DNA of 64,000 nt, taken from Stutzerimonas nitrititolerans (GTDB lineage: Bacteria; Pseudomonadota; Gammaproteobacteria; Pseudomonadales; Pseudomonadaceae). Positions 50,023-57,859 of this stretch are shown piece by piece. Made by a program: the position numbers and the translations under genes. Positions within the stretch are counted from its first letter, which is position 1. Every line of letters begins with the position of its first letter. The DNA lies in assembly GCF_003696285.1 (NCBI RefSeq), contig NZ_RFFL01000001.1, positions 402,224 through 466,223 of the forward strand, read 5' to 3'. The notes beneath the pieces are model-generated. The model had not been told where the DNA came from, did no database searches, and worked only from the letters and a program-made list of their open reading frames with translations.

Positions 50023-51324
50023 GTGCCTCGTCTGACTGCTGTTCGTTTCAGTCATTTCTACTCCCCCCTGGCTCTGCTGGCCGGTGGGCTGGCGGCTGCC
50101 CGGCAGCCAGGCCTCAACGAATTCTTCACGTCGCTGTTCAATGTGCTGCCCACCGTGCTCCTGCTGCTGGGAGCGGCGTTCTGCATCGCCTATGGACGCG
50201 TCCGCGAGACCTTCCTGCTGCTGGTGATGTACCTGGCCTATTTTCTGCTCGACACCCAGGCGGACCATTATCGAGCGACCGGCACCCTGTTGCCCGGGGC
50301 CGCGCTGACCTTCCACCTGTGCTGCCTGTTGCTGCCGGTTCTCTATGGCCTTTATGGGGCGTGGCGGGAGCGTGCTCACCTGCTGCAGGATGGCGCTGCG
50401 CGGCTGGCCGTGCTGTTCGTGGTCTGCGTCGTCGCGCTGGCGCTGGCCAGGCGATTCCCAGAGCAACTGCTCGACTGGTTGACCGAGATCCGTTGGCCGT
50501 GGCTGCAGGCGGAGTGGCTGACGCTGATTCAGCTGGTCTACCCGCTGTTCCTGCTGGCCTTCGTGGTGTTGCTGGTGCAGTACATACGTCATCCGCGCCC
50601 CGTGCATGCGGCTCAGTTCATCGCCTTGATCGGCCTCTTGCTGATGTTGCCGCAGGTCTTCAGCCGACCCGGTGCACTGAACGTGCTCAGCAGCCTGATG
50701 ATGCTGATTCTGGTGGTGGCCATCGCTCAGGAGGCCTACCAGATGGCCTTCCGTGACGAACTCACCGGTTTGCCCGGCCGGCGCGCGTTGAACGAGCGTT
50801 TGCAGCGACTCGGCCGGCAGTACGTCATCGCCATGGCCGACGTGGATCACTTCAAGGCATTCAACGATACCCATGGCCACGATGTCGGCGATCAGGTGCT
50901 GCGGCTGGTGGCGAGCCGGCTGCGCAAGATCGGCGGTGGCGGTCGCGCCTATCGTTACGGTGGCGAGGAGTTCACCCTGGTGTTCTCCGGACGCGACCTG
51001 CAGGACTGCCTGCCACATCTCGAAACCGTGCGCCGGGCGGTGGAGGAGTACGTCATGCACCTGCGCGACAAGGCCAACCGGCCCCAGGACGCGCAACAGG
51101 GCAAGCGCCGCCGCGGCGGCAGTGGCGCGAATCAGGTTTCGGTGACCATCAGCATCGGCGTGGCTGAGCGGCTGCCGACGCAGCGCCACCCGGACGAGGT
51201 GATCAAGGCGGCGGACCAGGCGCTCTACAGCGCCAAGAGTGCGGGACGCAACTGCGTTCGGGCCCACGGGCAGAATCGTCGCGGCGCGGTTCGCACGGTG
51301 ACGCAGCCCACGGCGGGTGCTTGA
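50023..51324 (+). CDS. membrane diguanylate cyclase (GGDEF)
   Basis: A 433-residue inner-membrane protein predicted to make c-di-GMP. The N-terminal 230 residues contain about six or seven hydrophobic segments of no recognised sensor family. The C-terminal GGDEF domain (about 240-415) has the intact active motif GGEEF at residues 313-317 and the substrate-binding DVDHFKAFND. An RxxD inhibitory site is not seen before the motif. A basic insertion (KRRRGGSG region, about residues 355-375) interrupts the domain. The start is a GTG at 50023 with GGAAC upstream. It lies alone between the two FadE genes, after a terminator. Confidence 0.87.
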   Translation: MPRLTAVRFSHFYSPLALLAGGLAAARQPGLNEFFTSLFNVLPTVLLLLGAAFCIAYGRVRETFLLLVMYLAYFLLDTQADHYRATGTLLPGAALTFHLCCLLLPVLYGLYGAWRERAHLLQDGAARLAVLFVVCVVALALARRFPEQLLDWLTEIRWPWLQAEWLTLIQLVYPLFLLAFVVLLVQYIRHPRPVHAAQFIALIGLLLMLPQVFSRPGALNVLSSLMMLILVVAIAQEAYQMAFRDELTGLPGRRALNERLQRLGRQYVIAMADVDHFKAFNDTHGHDVGDQVLRLVASRLRKIGGGGRAYRYGGEEFTLVFSGRDLQDCLPHLETVRRAVEEYVMHLRDKANRPQDAQQGKRRRGGSGANQVSVTISIGVAERLPTQRHPDEVIKAADQALYSAKSAGRNCVRAHGQNRRGAVRTVTQPTAGA

Positions 51325-51499
51325 AAGCGGCGGGAGTCCTACGTCGGTTTCTTCCACCATCGGGGTGATTGACCTAGGCGAATTCCGGAACTCATTGGTC
51401 ATAAACAGACGCTTCGGGCGCCAGCTGGTGTTCAGTTAGACTCGAAGGCCTCCCCGCGGCCACCCGGCCGGGTGACATGTTCTTCTGCGAGGTCTTTCC

Positions 51500-53278
51500 A
51501 TGGCTGACTACAAAGCACCGCTGCGCGACATGCGTTTTGTCCTGAATGAAGTCTTCGATGCGCCGGCGCTGTGGCAGAGCCTGCCCGCGCTGGCCGAGGT
51601 CGTCGACGCGCCGACTGCCGAGGCGATTCTCGAGGAAGCCGGCAAGATCACCGGCAATACCATCGCCCCACTGAACCGTAGCGGCGACGAAGAGGGCTGC
51701 CGTTGGGACAATGGCGCGGTCACCACGCCGGCTGGCTATCCCGACGCCTATCGCTTGTACGCCGAGGGTGGCTGGGTGGGTGTCGGTGGCGATCCGGCAT
51801 ACGGCGGCATGGGAATGCCCAAGGCGATTTCTGCCCAGGTCGAGGAGATGATGAACTCGGCCAGCCTGGCTTTCGGCCTGTATCCGATGCTGACGTCCGG
51901 CGCCTGCCTGTCCATCTATGCCCATGCCAGCGAAGCGCTCAAGCAGAAGTACTTGCCCAACATGTACAGCGGCATCTGGGCGGGCTCGATGTGTCTGACC
52001 GAGCCCCATGCCGGCACCGACCTGGGCATCATCCGCACCAAGGCCGAGCCCCAGGCCGACGGCAGCTACAAGGTCAGCGGTACCAAGATCTTCATCACCG
52101 GCGGCGAACACGATCTGACCGAGAACATCATCCACCTGGTGTTGGCCAAGCTGCCCGATGCGCCGGCCGGTTCGCGCGGCATCTCGCTGTTCCTCGTGCC
52201 CAAGGTGATGGTCAACGACGACGGTTCGCTGGGCGCGCGCAATTCGCTTTCCTGCGGCTCCATCGAGCACAAGATGGGCATCCAGGCGTCGGCGACCTGC
52301 GTGATGAACTTCGACGGCGCCGTCGGCTGGATGGTCGGCGAGCCCAACAAGGGCCTGGCGGCGATGTTCACCATGATGAACTACGAGCGCCTGGGCGTCG
52401 GCATCCAGGGCCTGGCCACCGGCGAGCGCTCCTACCAGAGCGCCATCGAATATGCGCGCGAACGCGTGCAGAGCCGTGCGCCGACCGGCCCGGTCGCGAA
52501 GGACAAGGTGGCCGATCCGATCATCGTGCATCCGGACGTGCGGCGCATGCTGCTGACCATGAAGGCGTTGAACGAAGGCGGCCGCGCCTTTTCCAGCTAT
52601 GTCGCGCTGCAGCTGGATGTCGCCAAGTTCAGCGAGGATGGCCAGGCCCGCCAGCGCGCCGAAGCGCTGGTGGCACTGCTGACGCCGGTGGCCAAGGCCT
52701 TCCTCACCGACATGGGGCTGGAAACCACGGTGCATGGCCAGCAGATCTTCGGTGGCCACGGTTTCATCCGTGAATGGGGGCAGGAGCAACTGGTGCGGGA
52801 TTGCCGTATCACCCAGATCTACGAAGGCACCAATGGCATCCAGGCGCTGGACCTGCTGGGACGCAAGGTAGTGGGTAGCGGCGGCGAACTGTATCGGGCT
52901 TTCGCCGAGGAGATTCGCAGCTACTGCGCGACGGCCGGAGCGGAACTGGCTGAATTCGTCACGCCATTGAAAGCAGCGCTGGATAACCTCGACGAGCTGA
53001 CGGCGTGTGTACTGGACAGCGCGAAACGCGACCCCAACGAGATCGGTGCCGCTTCGGTCGAGTATCTGCACGTGTTCGGCTACACCGCCTACGCCTACAT
53101 GTGGGCGAAGATGGCGGAGGCCGCGCTGGGCAAGGTGAGCGAGGACGATTTCTATGCCAGCAAGCTGGGTACGGCGCGTTTCTACTTCGCACGACTGTTG
53201 CCGCGTATCCAGTCGCTGAGTGCTTCGGTAAAAGCTGGCAGCGAGTCGTTGTACTTGCTCGGGGCCGAGCAATTCTGA
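51500..53278 (+). CDS. fadE2: acyl-CoA dehydrogenase, FadE2 type
   Basis: A 592-residue paralogue of the product at 47993 with the same layout: MCLTEPHAGTDLG, ITGGEHDLTENIIHLVLAKL, and the C-terminal [16 protein letters not shown]. It catalyses the FAD-dependent dehydrogenation of acyl-CoA, probably with different chain-length preference; in P. aeruginosa FadE1 and FadE2 differ in this way. Both begin [18 protein letters not shown]. No PsrA-type dyad is visible upstream, so regulation seems to differ from fadE1. The Rsm-type RNA region follows. Confidence 0.9.
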   Translation: MADYKAPLRDMRFVLNEVFDAPALWQSLPALAEVVDAPTAEAILEEAGKITGNTIAPLNRSGDEEGCRWDNGAVTTPAGYPDAYRLYAEGGWVGVGGDPAYGGMGMPKAISAQVEEMMNSASLAFGLYPMLTSGACLSIYAHASEALKQKYLPNMYSGIWAGSMCLTEPHAGTDLGIIRTKAEPQADGSYKVSGTKIFITGGEHDLTENIIHLVLAKLPDAPAGSRGISLFLVPKVMVNDDGSLGARNSLSCGSIEHKMGIQASATCVMNFDGAVGWMVGEPNKGLAAMFTMMNYERLGVGIQGLATGERSYQSAIEYARERVQSRAPTGPVAKDKVADPIIVHPDVRRMLLTMKALNEGGRAFSSYVALQLDVAKFSEDGQARQRAEALVALLTPVAKAFLTDMGLETTVHGQQIFGGHGFIREWGQEQLVRDCRITQIYEGTNGIQALDLLGRKVVGSGGELYRAFAEEIRSYCATAGAELAEFVTPLKAALDNLDELTACVLDSAKRDPNEIGAASVEYLHVFGYTAYAYMWAKMAEAALGKVSEDDFYASKLGTARFYFARLLPRIQSLSASVKAGSESLYLLGAEQF

Positions 53279-53480
53279 AGGCCGGCTTAATGCATGCAGG
53301 CATATTGAAATTATTTGGCCATGTATGGGAACAATCTCGGTATTAGCCCGGTCATAAATCCGCAACGTGATAGTCAATCACTTACAAGCGAATCAGGGAC
53401 AGTGCTTGTAAGTGATTGCTTACATGGTGTGGTGCGGTTGGCTGCTACAGGCTTCCGGGCTTGACGAGTAGTCTTTTCGC
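53279..53480 (+). other. control region of the Rsm-type RNA
   Basis: The 378-base gap between fadE2 and msrA has no protein gene; its first half is the control region of the small RNA. It holds a 15-bp perfect inverted repeat, CAATCACTTACAAGC (53375-53389) and GCTTGTAAGTGATTG (53404-53418), that overlaps the GacA site. The left arm is a reverse-complement partial copy of that site. A TAGTCT (53469-53474) is a possible -10. Confidence 0.7.
53407..53424 (+). promoter_or_regulatory. GacA upstream activating sequence
   Basis: TGTAAG-TGATTG-CTTACA is an exact match to the TGTAAG-N6-CTTACA palindrome that phosphorylated GacA uses to activate rsmX/rsmY/rsmZ promoters in pseudomonads. Its centre is about 65 bases before the predicted RNA start. 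Confidence 0.85.
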
Positions 53481-53604
53481 AACAGGGAACTCGCGTACGG
53501 AAGCGCCTATTTCAAGACGGACGTTAACGGAACGACGCCAGGACGGCGAAAGTCACGGATGTCAGGATTCAGTCTGCAAAAGCCCCGCCTCGGCGGGGTT
53601 TTCT
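53480..53604 (+). ncRNA. Rsm-type small regulatory RNA (RsmX/Y/Z class)
   Basis: Predicted RNA of about 125 nt that would bind and titrate the translational repressor RsmA/CsrA. Evidence: a perfect GacA site upstream; seven GGA motifs in about 85 bases (at 53486, 53499, 53519, 53529, 53541, 53557 and 53565); at least one in a hairpin loop of the right type (CGCC-AGGAC-GGCG at 53536-53548); and a strong intrinsic terminator at the end. The reading frames over it are short and unconvincing. The start is estimated from the TAGTCT -10 and may be off by 20 bases. Which Rsm RNA it is cannot be told from position; rsmZ is usually next to rpoS, so this may be an RsmY- or RsmX-type copy. Confidence 0.8.
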
Positions 53605-53607
53605 TTT
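53581..53607 (+). terminator. intrinsic terminator of the Rsm-type RNA
   Basis: CCCCGCC (53583-53589) and GGCGGGG (53592-53598) form a GC-rich hairpin directly followed by TTTTCTTTTT. It is the 3' end expected of the small RNA. Confidence 0.88.
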
Positions 53608-53656
53608 TCTGCTCGCTCGGCAATCGAGCGAAGGCGGGCTGCTTAATTCCCCCTGC

Positions 53657-54304
53657 TCATGATGGTAGGCAGACACCGGTGCCGGCGAGACCGCAATAAC
53701 CGCCCGGATTCTTGGCCAGGTATTGCTGGTGATAAGCCTCGGCGTAATAGAACGCTGGGGTCTCGGCAATTTCAGTGGTTATGGGCCCAAAGCCATGTTC
53801 GTCCAACTGCTGCTGGAATCGAGCCTGGCTGGCGCGTGCCTGGGTGAGCTGGTCGCTGTCGAAGCAATAGATGGCGGAGCGGTACTGGGTGCCGGTGTCG
53901 TTACCCTGGCGCATGCCTTGGGTCGGGTTGTGCGCTTCCCAGAACAGCTTGAGCAGCGCCGTGTAGGAAATGATCTGCGGGTCGAATACCACCAGCACCG
54001 CCTCGGTGTGCCCGGTCAGGCCCGAGCAGACCTCCTCATAGGACGGGTTGGGCGTGAGTCCGCCGGTATAACCGACGGCGGTGGTCCATACACCTTCCTG
54101 CTCCCAGAAACGACGCTCTGCGCCCCAGAAGCAGCCCAAGGCAAAAATGGCCTGTTGCAGCCCACTCGGGAAGGGAGGCTGCAGCGGATTGCCGTTGACG
54201 TAGTGGGCTTCGGGTACGGCGACGGGTGTGGGGCGGCCCGGCAGGGCCTGATCCGGCTCTGGAAGTGCCTGCTTGTGGACGAGAATTTGCGAGCGCAGGG
54301 ACAT
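53657..54304 (-). CDS. msrA: peptide methionine sulfoxide reductase MsrA
   Basis: Reduces methionine S-sulfoxide in proteins, repairing oxidative damage. The 215-residue product has the catalytic motif [10 protein letters not shown] with Cys58 and the later YTGG and ATGHTE-type segments (here GLTGHTEAV), plus a C-terminal Gly-Cys-rich tail ending [13 protein letters not shown] with resolving Cys residues. Length is typical of the pseudomonad enzyme with its N-terminal extension. It is next to dipA, as in P. aeruginosa. Confidence 0.96.
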   Translation of the reverse strand: MSLRSQILVHKQALPEPDQALPGRPTPVAVPEAHYVNGNPLQPPFPSGLQQAIFALGCFWGAERRFWEQEGVWTTAVGYTGGLTPNPSYEEVCSGLTGHTEAVLVVFDPQIISYTALLKLFWEAHNPTQGMRQGNDTGTQYRSAIYCFDSDQLTQARASQARFQQQLDEHGFGPITTEIAETPAFYYAEAYHQQYLAKNPGGYCGLAGTGVCLPS

Positions 54305-54421
54305 GGCGTGGTACCTCGAGCGTGAAAAGATGTGGGTGGCTCGGTTAGCCAGAGCCTAAGCCTATGCCCTTGCGAGTGACGGGGCCAGAGCATGAGCGGT
54401 CGCTCGATAGGGCAAGGCGCC

Positions 54422-57109
54422 TCAGGCCCAGCGTGGATACCGATTCAGTTCATCTTCCAGCTGCTTGCTGGAAATCGGCTTGTCGAACAGGTAGCCCTGG
54501 CCGATATCGCAATGATGCTGGCGCAGGAACGCCAGCTGCTGGGCGGTCTCGATGCCCTCGGCAACGACCTTGAGGCGCAGGTTGCGCGCCATCGCGATCA
54601 CCGCCGACGTGATTTCCATATCGTCCTGGTTGTCGGGGATGTCCTTGATGAAACTGCGGTCGATCTTGATGACGTCGATGGGGAAGCGCTTCAGGTAGCT
54701 CAGCGAGGAATAGCCGGTCCCGAAGTCATCCATCGCCAGCGTGACGCCCAGTGCCTTGAAGCCCAACAGTTGCTGGCGGGTCTCCTCGGTGGCGTCGAGC
54801 AGCAGGCTTTCGGTCAGCTCCAGTTCCAGCGAGGCGGGCGGCAGTTTTTCTTCGCGCAGAATCGTGGCGATAGAGGCGACCAGGTCCGGGTCGGAGAACT
54901 GCTTGGGCGAAAGGTTGATCGCGACCTGAGGCTGGCCGCGGCCGAGCATGGCGAGCCGAACGCCCATGCGGCAGGCCTCGCGGGCTACCCACTTGCCGAT
55001 GGGGATGATGAGCCCGGTTTCTTCCGCGACGCCGATGAACTGGTCCGGGCTGATCATGCCCTTTTCCGGATGGTTCCAGCGCACCAGCGCCTCCAGCCCT
55101 TGCAGGCGGGCGGTGCGCAGGCAGAGCTTCGGCTGGTAGAAAACTTCCAGCTCGTTCTGCGACAGAGCGCGGCGCAGGTTGTTCTCGACGAACAGCTTGT
55201 AGTTGGCTTCGGCGTGCAGTGCTTCGGTGAACACCTGCAGCTGGTTCTTGCCGTTGGCCTTGGCCTTGTGCAACGCCTGGCCGGCATGTTTCATCAATGT
55301 TTCGGAATCGTTGCCGTGCATCGGCGAGCAGGCCAGGCCCAGCGAGCCACTGACGTTGATCAACTGGGCGTCGACGAACAGCGGCTTTTCCAGTGTACGC
55401 AGGACCTGATCGGCCATGCGCTGGCCTTCCTCGAGGCTCATGCCCTCGAACAGCAGGGCGAATTCGTTGCTGGCGAAGCGTGCCAGCACCGCTTCCTGGT
55501 TGAGGCCATTGCGCAGGCGTCGCGCCAGGCTGATGAGCAGTTTGTCGCCGACCTGGTGACCCAGGCTGTCGTTGATCCGCTTGAAGTTGTCGATGTCCAC
55601 CAGCAACAGGCACAGCTGTGGCTGCGTACCCTTCGCGAAATGTTCCTCGAGGCTGCGAATGAAGAATGGCCGGTTGCCCAGCTTGGTGAGCGTGTCGGTG
55701 TAGGCCATCCGCTCGATATGTTGCTGGGCGGCCTTGCTGTGGGTGACGTCTTCGTAGATGCCGATGTAATGCGATAGCTCGCCGTTGTCGGCGAAGACCT
55801 TCGAAATCGACAGCTGGCCCCAATAGGGCTCGAGGTTCTTGCGGCGGCTGCGGAATTCGCCCTGCCAGCTGTTGTGCTGTGCCAGGACGGAAGAGGTGTC
55901 GAAGAGCAGGTCGGTGAGATTCTCCAGCGCGGCCAGGTCGGCCAGGCGCCGACCGCGAACCTCCTCGGCGGTGAATTGGGTGATCGCGGTGAAGCTCGGG
56001 TTGACGTAATCGACGATACCGTCACGGTCCACCAGGACGAAGGCGCTGGCGCTCTGCTCGATGGCGCGCTGGAACAGCTGCAGCGTGTGCGCGGTACTGA
56101 GACGCTGCTGGTTGGCCGCCACCTGGGCGTACTGGTCGGCCAACTCGCCGGCGAATGCGACCTCGTCGGTATGCCAGTGCCGTGGCGCGCCGGTGTGCTC
56201 GAGGCAGAGCACGCCAGTGACTTCGCCGCCGACCCGGATGGTCGCATCCAGCGTGGCGTGCACGCCGTGAGGACTGAAGAAGGTATCGGCCAGATCGCGG
56301 GTGCGCGGGTCTTCCCGAACGTTCTCGACGCTGATGGCGCGACTGCTCTGCAGGGCTTCGATGTACCGGGGGAACGGGGAAATCTTCCGCGCGCTCGGGT
56401 ATTCGTGGCTGTCGGTGTCGCGGCGGTACGAGGCGACGGCTTCCAGCCATTCGCCGTTCAGCTGCCAGAGAGTGGCGCGAGCCAGACCGTAGGCCTCGCT
56501 GGCGGCGCGAGTGATCAACTGGGCCGCTTCCAGTTGCGGATTGACCGAGCCGTAGCGATGCCGTGCCAGACGCACGATCAGGCTCTGCTGCGTTCGGGAG
56601 CGGATCAGCTGTTCCAGTTGGCCATCCTTGGATCGTGCATGGGTGAGTGGCGCCTCGGCGGAATGCTCTCCGGTGGAGGGGGATAGCGCAACCAGGTAGC
56701 CGCCAATCAGGTCGCGGCCATATTGCTGATATACCTCACCGGTTTCGATCATCTCCAGCGCGCCAATGGCGGTATGCAGGCGGTAGCGGATCGAGTAGTG
56801 CCCCTGCCTGGCCAGCTCCGTCTGGATGGTGTCATGCAGATGGTGACGGATTTGCGGCTCCATCAGGCTCGCGTAGGGCGAGTCGACCAGGGAGCACAGC
56901 TCATGAGCAGGTTGGCCCAGGTAACGCTCGCAGGCCGGGTCGAGAAACAGCAGCGACCAGCTGGGTTCGTTCAGGCGTTCGAAGCGCAGCATGCCGAGCC
57001 GGGATGGCACTGGCAACTGCGTCACAACCTCGGTCGCCAAACGGCTGGCGGCATCGGTATGTATTTTCATCGAATGAACGGCTTCCAGTATGCTGGCTCG
57101 GGCGGCCAT
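54422..57109 (-). CDS. dipA: DipA, PAS-GAF-PAS-GGDEF-EAL phosphodiesterase
   Basis: Breaks down c-di-GMP; DipA in P. aeruginosa is needed for biofilm dispersion. The 895-residue product has a PAS-like N-terminal region (about 35-160), a GAF-type domain (about 180-330), a PAS domain (about 345-460), a GGDEF domain whose motif is degenerate (ASNEF), and an EAL domain (about 635-890) with an intact GLEALVRW motif and DDFGTGYSS. Degenerate ASNEF with active EAL and about 899 residues is the DipA signature, and the msrA neighbour agrees. The start at 57109 is preferred by length; an ATG at 57070 with GGAAG upstream is possible and would give 882 residues. Confidence 0.9.
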   Translation of the reverse strand: MAARASILEAVHSMKIHTDAASRLATEVVTQLPVPSRLGMLRFERLNEPSWSLLFLDPACERYLGQPAHELCSLVDSPYASLMEPQIRHHLHDTIQTELARQGHYSIRYRLHTAIGALEMIETGEVYQQYGRDLIGGYLVALSPSTGEHSAEAPLTHARSKDGQLEQLIRSRTQQSLIVRLARHRYGSVNPQLEAAQLITRAASEAYGLARATLWQLNGEWLEAVASYRRDTDSHEYPSARKISPFPRYIEALQSSRAISVENVREDPRTRDLADTFFSPHGVHATLDATIRVGGEVTGVLCLEHTGAPRHWHTDEVAFAGELADQYAQVAANQQRLSTAHTLQLFQRAIEQSASAFVLVDRDGIVDYVNPSFTAITQFTAEEVRGRRLADLAALENLTDLLFDTSSVLAQHNSWQGEFRSRRKNLEPYWGQLSISKVFADNGELSHYIGIYEDVTHSKAAQQHIERMAYTDTLTKLGNRPFFIRSLEEHFAKGTQPQLCLLLVDIDNFKRINDSLGHQVGDKLLISLARRLRNGLNQEAVLARFASNEFALLFEGMSLEEGQRMADQVLRTLEKPLFVDAQLINVSGSLGLACSPMHGNDSETLMKHAGQALHKAKANGKNQLQVFTEALHAEANYKLFVENNLRRALSQNELEVFYQPKLCLRTARLQGLEALVRWNHPEKGMISPDQFIGVAEETGLIIPIGKWVAREACRMGVRLAMLGRGQPQVAINLSPKQFSDPDLVASIATILREEKLPPASLELELTESLLLDATEETRQQLLGFKALGVTLAMDDFGTGYSSLSYLKRFPIDVIKIDRSFIKDIPDNQDDMEITSAVIAMARNLRLKVVAEGIETAQQLAFLRQHHCDIGQGYLFDKPISSKQLEDELNRYPRWA

Positions 57110-57177
57110 CGCGTTGAGCGGCGCTTCCAGGCTTAACGAGATGGCTCAATAACATTAACCAGTGGCAAGGGTGCATT

Positions 57178-57705
57178 ATGCAGCGGGCACTGACAAGTCG
57201 GCTTTCGGCGTTACTCCTGATCTCGGCGCTGTGCATGGCCAGCACGCAAGTTAGCGCTGGCGAGCCGAACAGCCTGGGCTCCGAAGAGTCGGAGAAATAC
57301 CTGGCGGATCTCAAGGCGCTCTATCTGACATCCAGCGAGCGAGAAGCACTCATGGCCCACAGCAATGCGTTGCTGGAGACCTATGCCCTGCGCGCCGGAT
57401 ATCAGGTCGGTCGGGCCGATCCGCAGGATATTCGCTATCGTCTCAGCCTGGGTGCGCCTGGCGAATTGCGCATCCGCGAGGAAAGGCGGGGGGCCCGGGA
57501 GGAAGTCGCGGTGTTCAACCGCAGCCTGTCGGTGTTCGGCGTGGACCCCTATCTGCAGTATGAATGTCCACCGCAGGGCATCGAATGCACCGTAAACAAT
57601 CCGGCCGGCGGCGGCACCTGGCTGACCATTGTCCGCGACCCCAAGGGCGCGCAGGAGCTGGCCAAGGCGCTGTCGTTCCTGTTGCGTAACCTGCAGAAGG
57701 GATGA
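57178..57705 (+). CDS. exported protein of unknown function
   Basis: A 175-residue protein divergent from dipA. It has a clear signal peptide (MQRALTSRLSALLLISALC..., cleavage near ASTQVSA-GEP), so it should be periplasmic. The mature part has two Cys, in YECPPQGIEC, that could form a disulfide, and a Leu-rich amphipathic C terminus (ELAKALSFLLRNLQKG). I recognise no family. The position just downstream of the dipA control region is a clue but not evidence of function. Confidence 0.7.
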   Translation: MQRALTSRLSALLLISALCMASTQVSAGEPNSLGSEESEKYLADLKALYLTSSEREALMAHSNALLETYALRAGYQVGRADPQDIRYRLSLGAPGELRIREERRGAREEVAVFNRSLSVFGVDPYLQYECPPQGIECTVNNPAGGGTWLTIVRDPKGAQELAKALSFLLRNLQKG

Positions 57706-57859
57706 GTGGGCGGCAGTCCGGCCTGCGCGAGCAAGATGGTCGCCGCCGCTGTGATCGGCGCGCCTGATATATGTGGGTAGCCGGATTCCACATGCCAGAC
57801 ATGCCTTCGCCATCAAAACGAGGCAAGATGGCCTGAAGCTCTCTGTTCAGGACATTCTC

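Noticed and set aside
51325..51499. search for a PsrA box before fadE2
   Set aside because: No [GC]AAAC-N2-4-GTTT[GC] dyad is present; the AAACAGACGCTTC stretch is not a match.
53416..53646. 76-codon open frame over the Rsm-type RNA
   Set aside because: It runs through the terminator and the GGA-rich RNA, has no ribosome binding site and no family resemblance.
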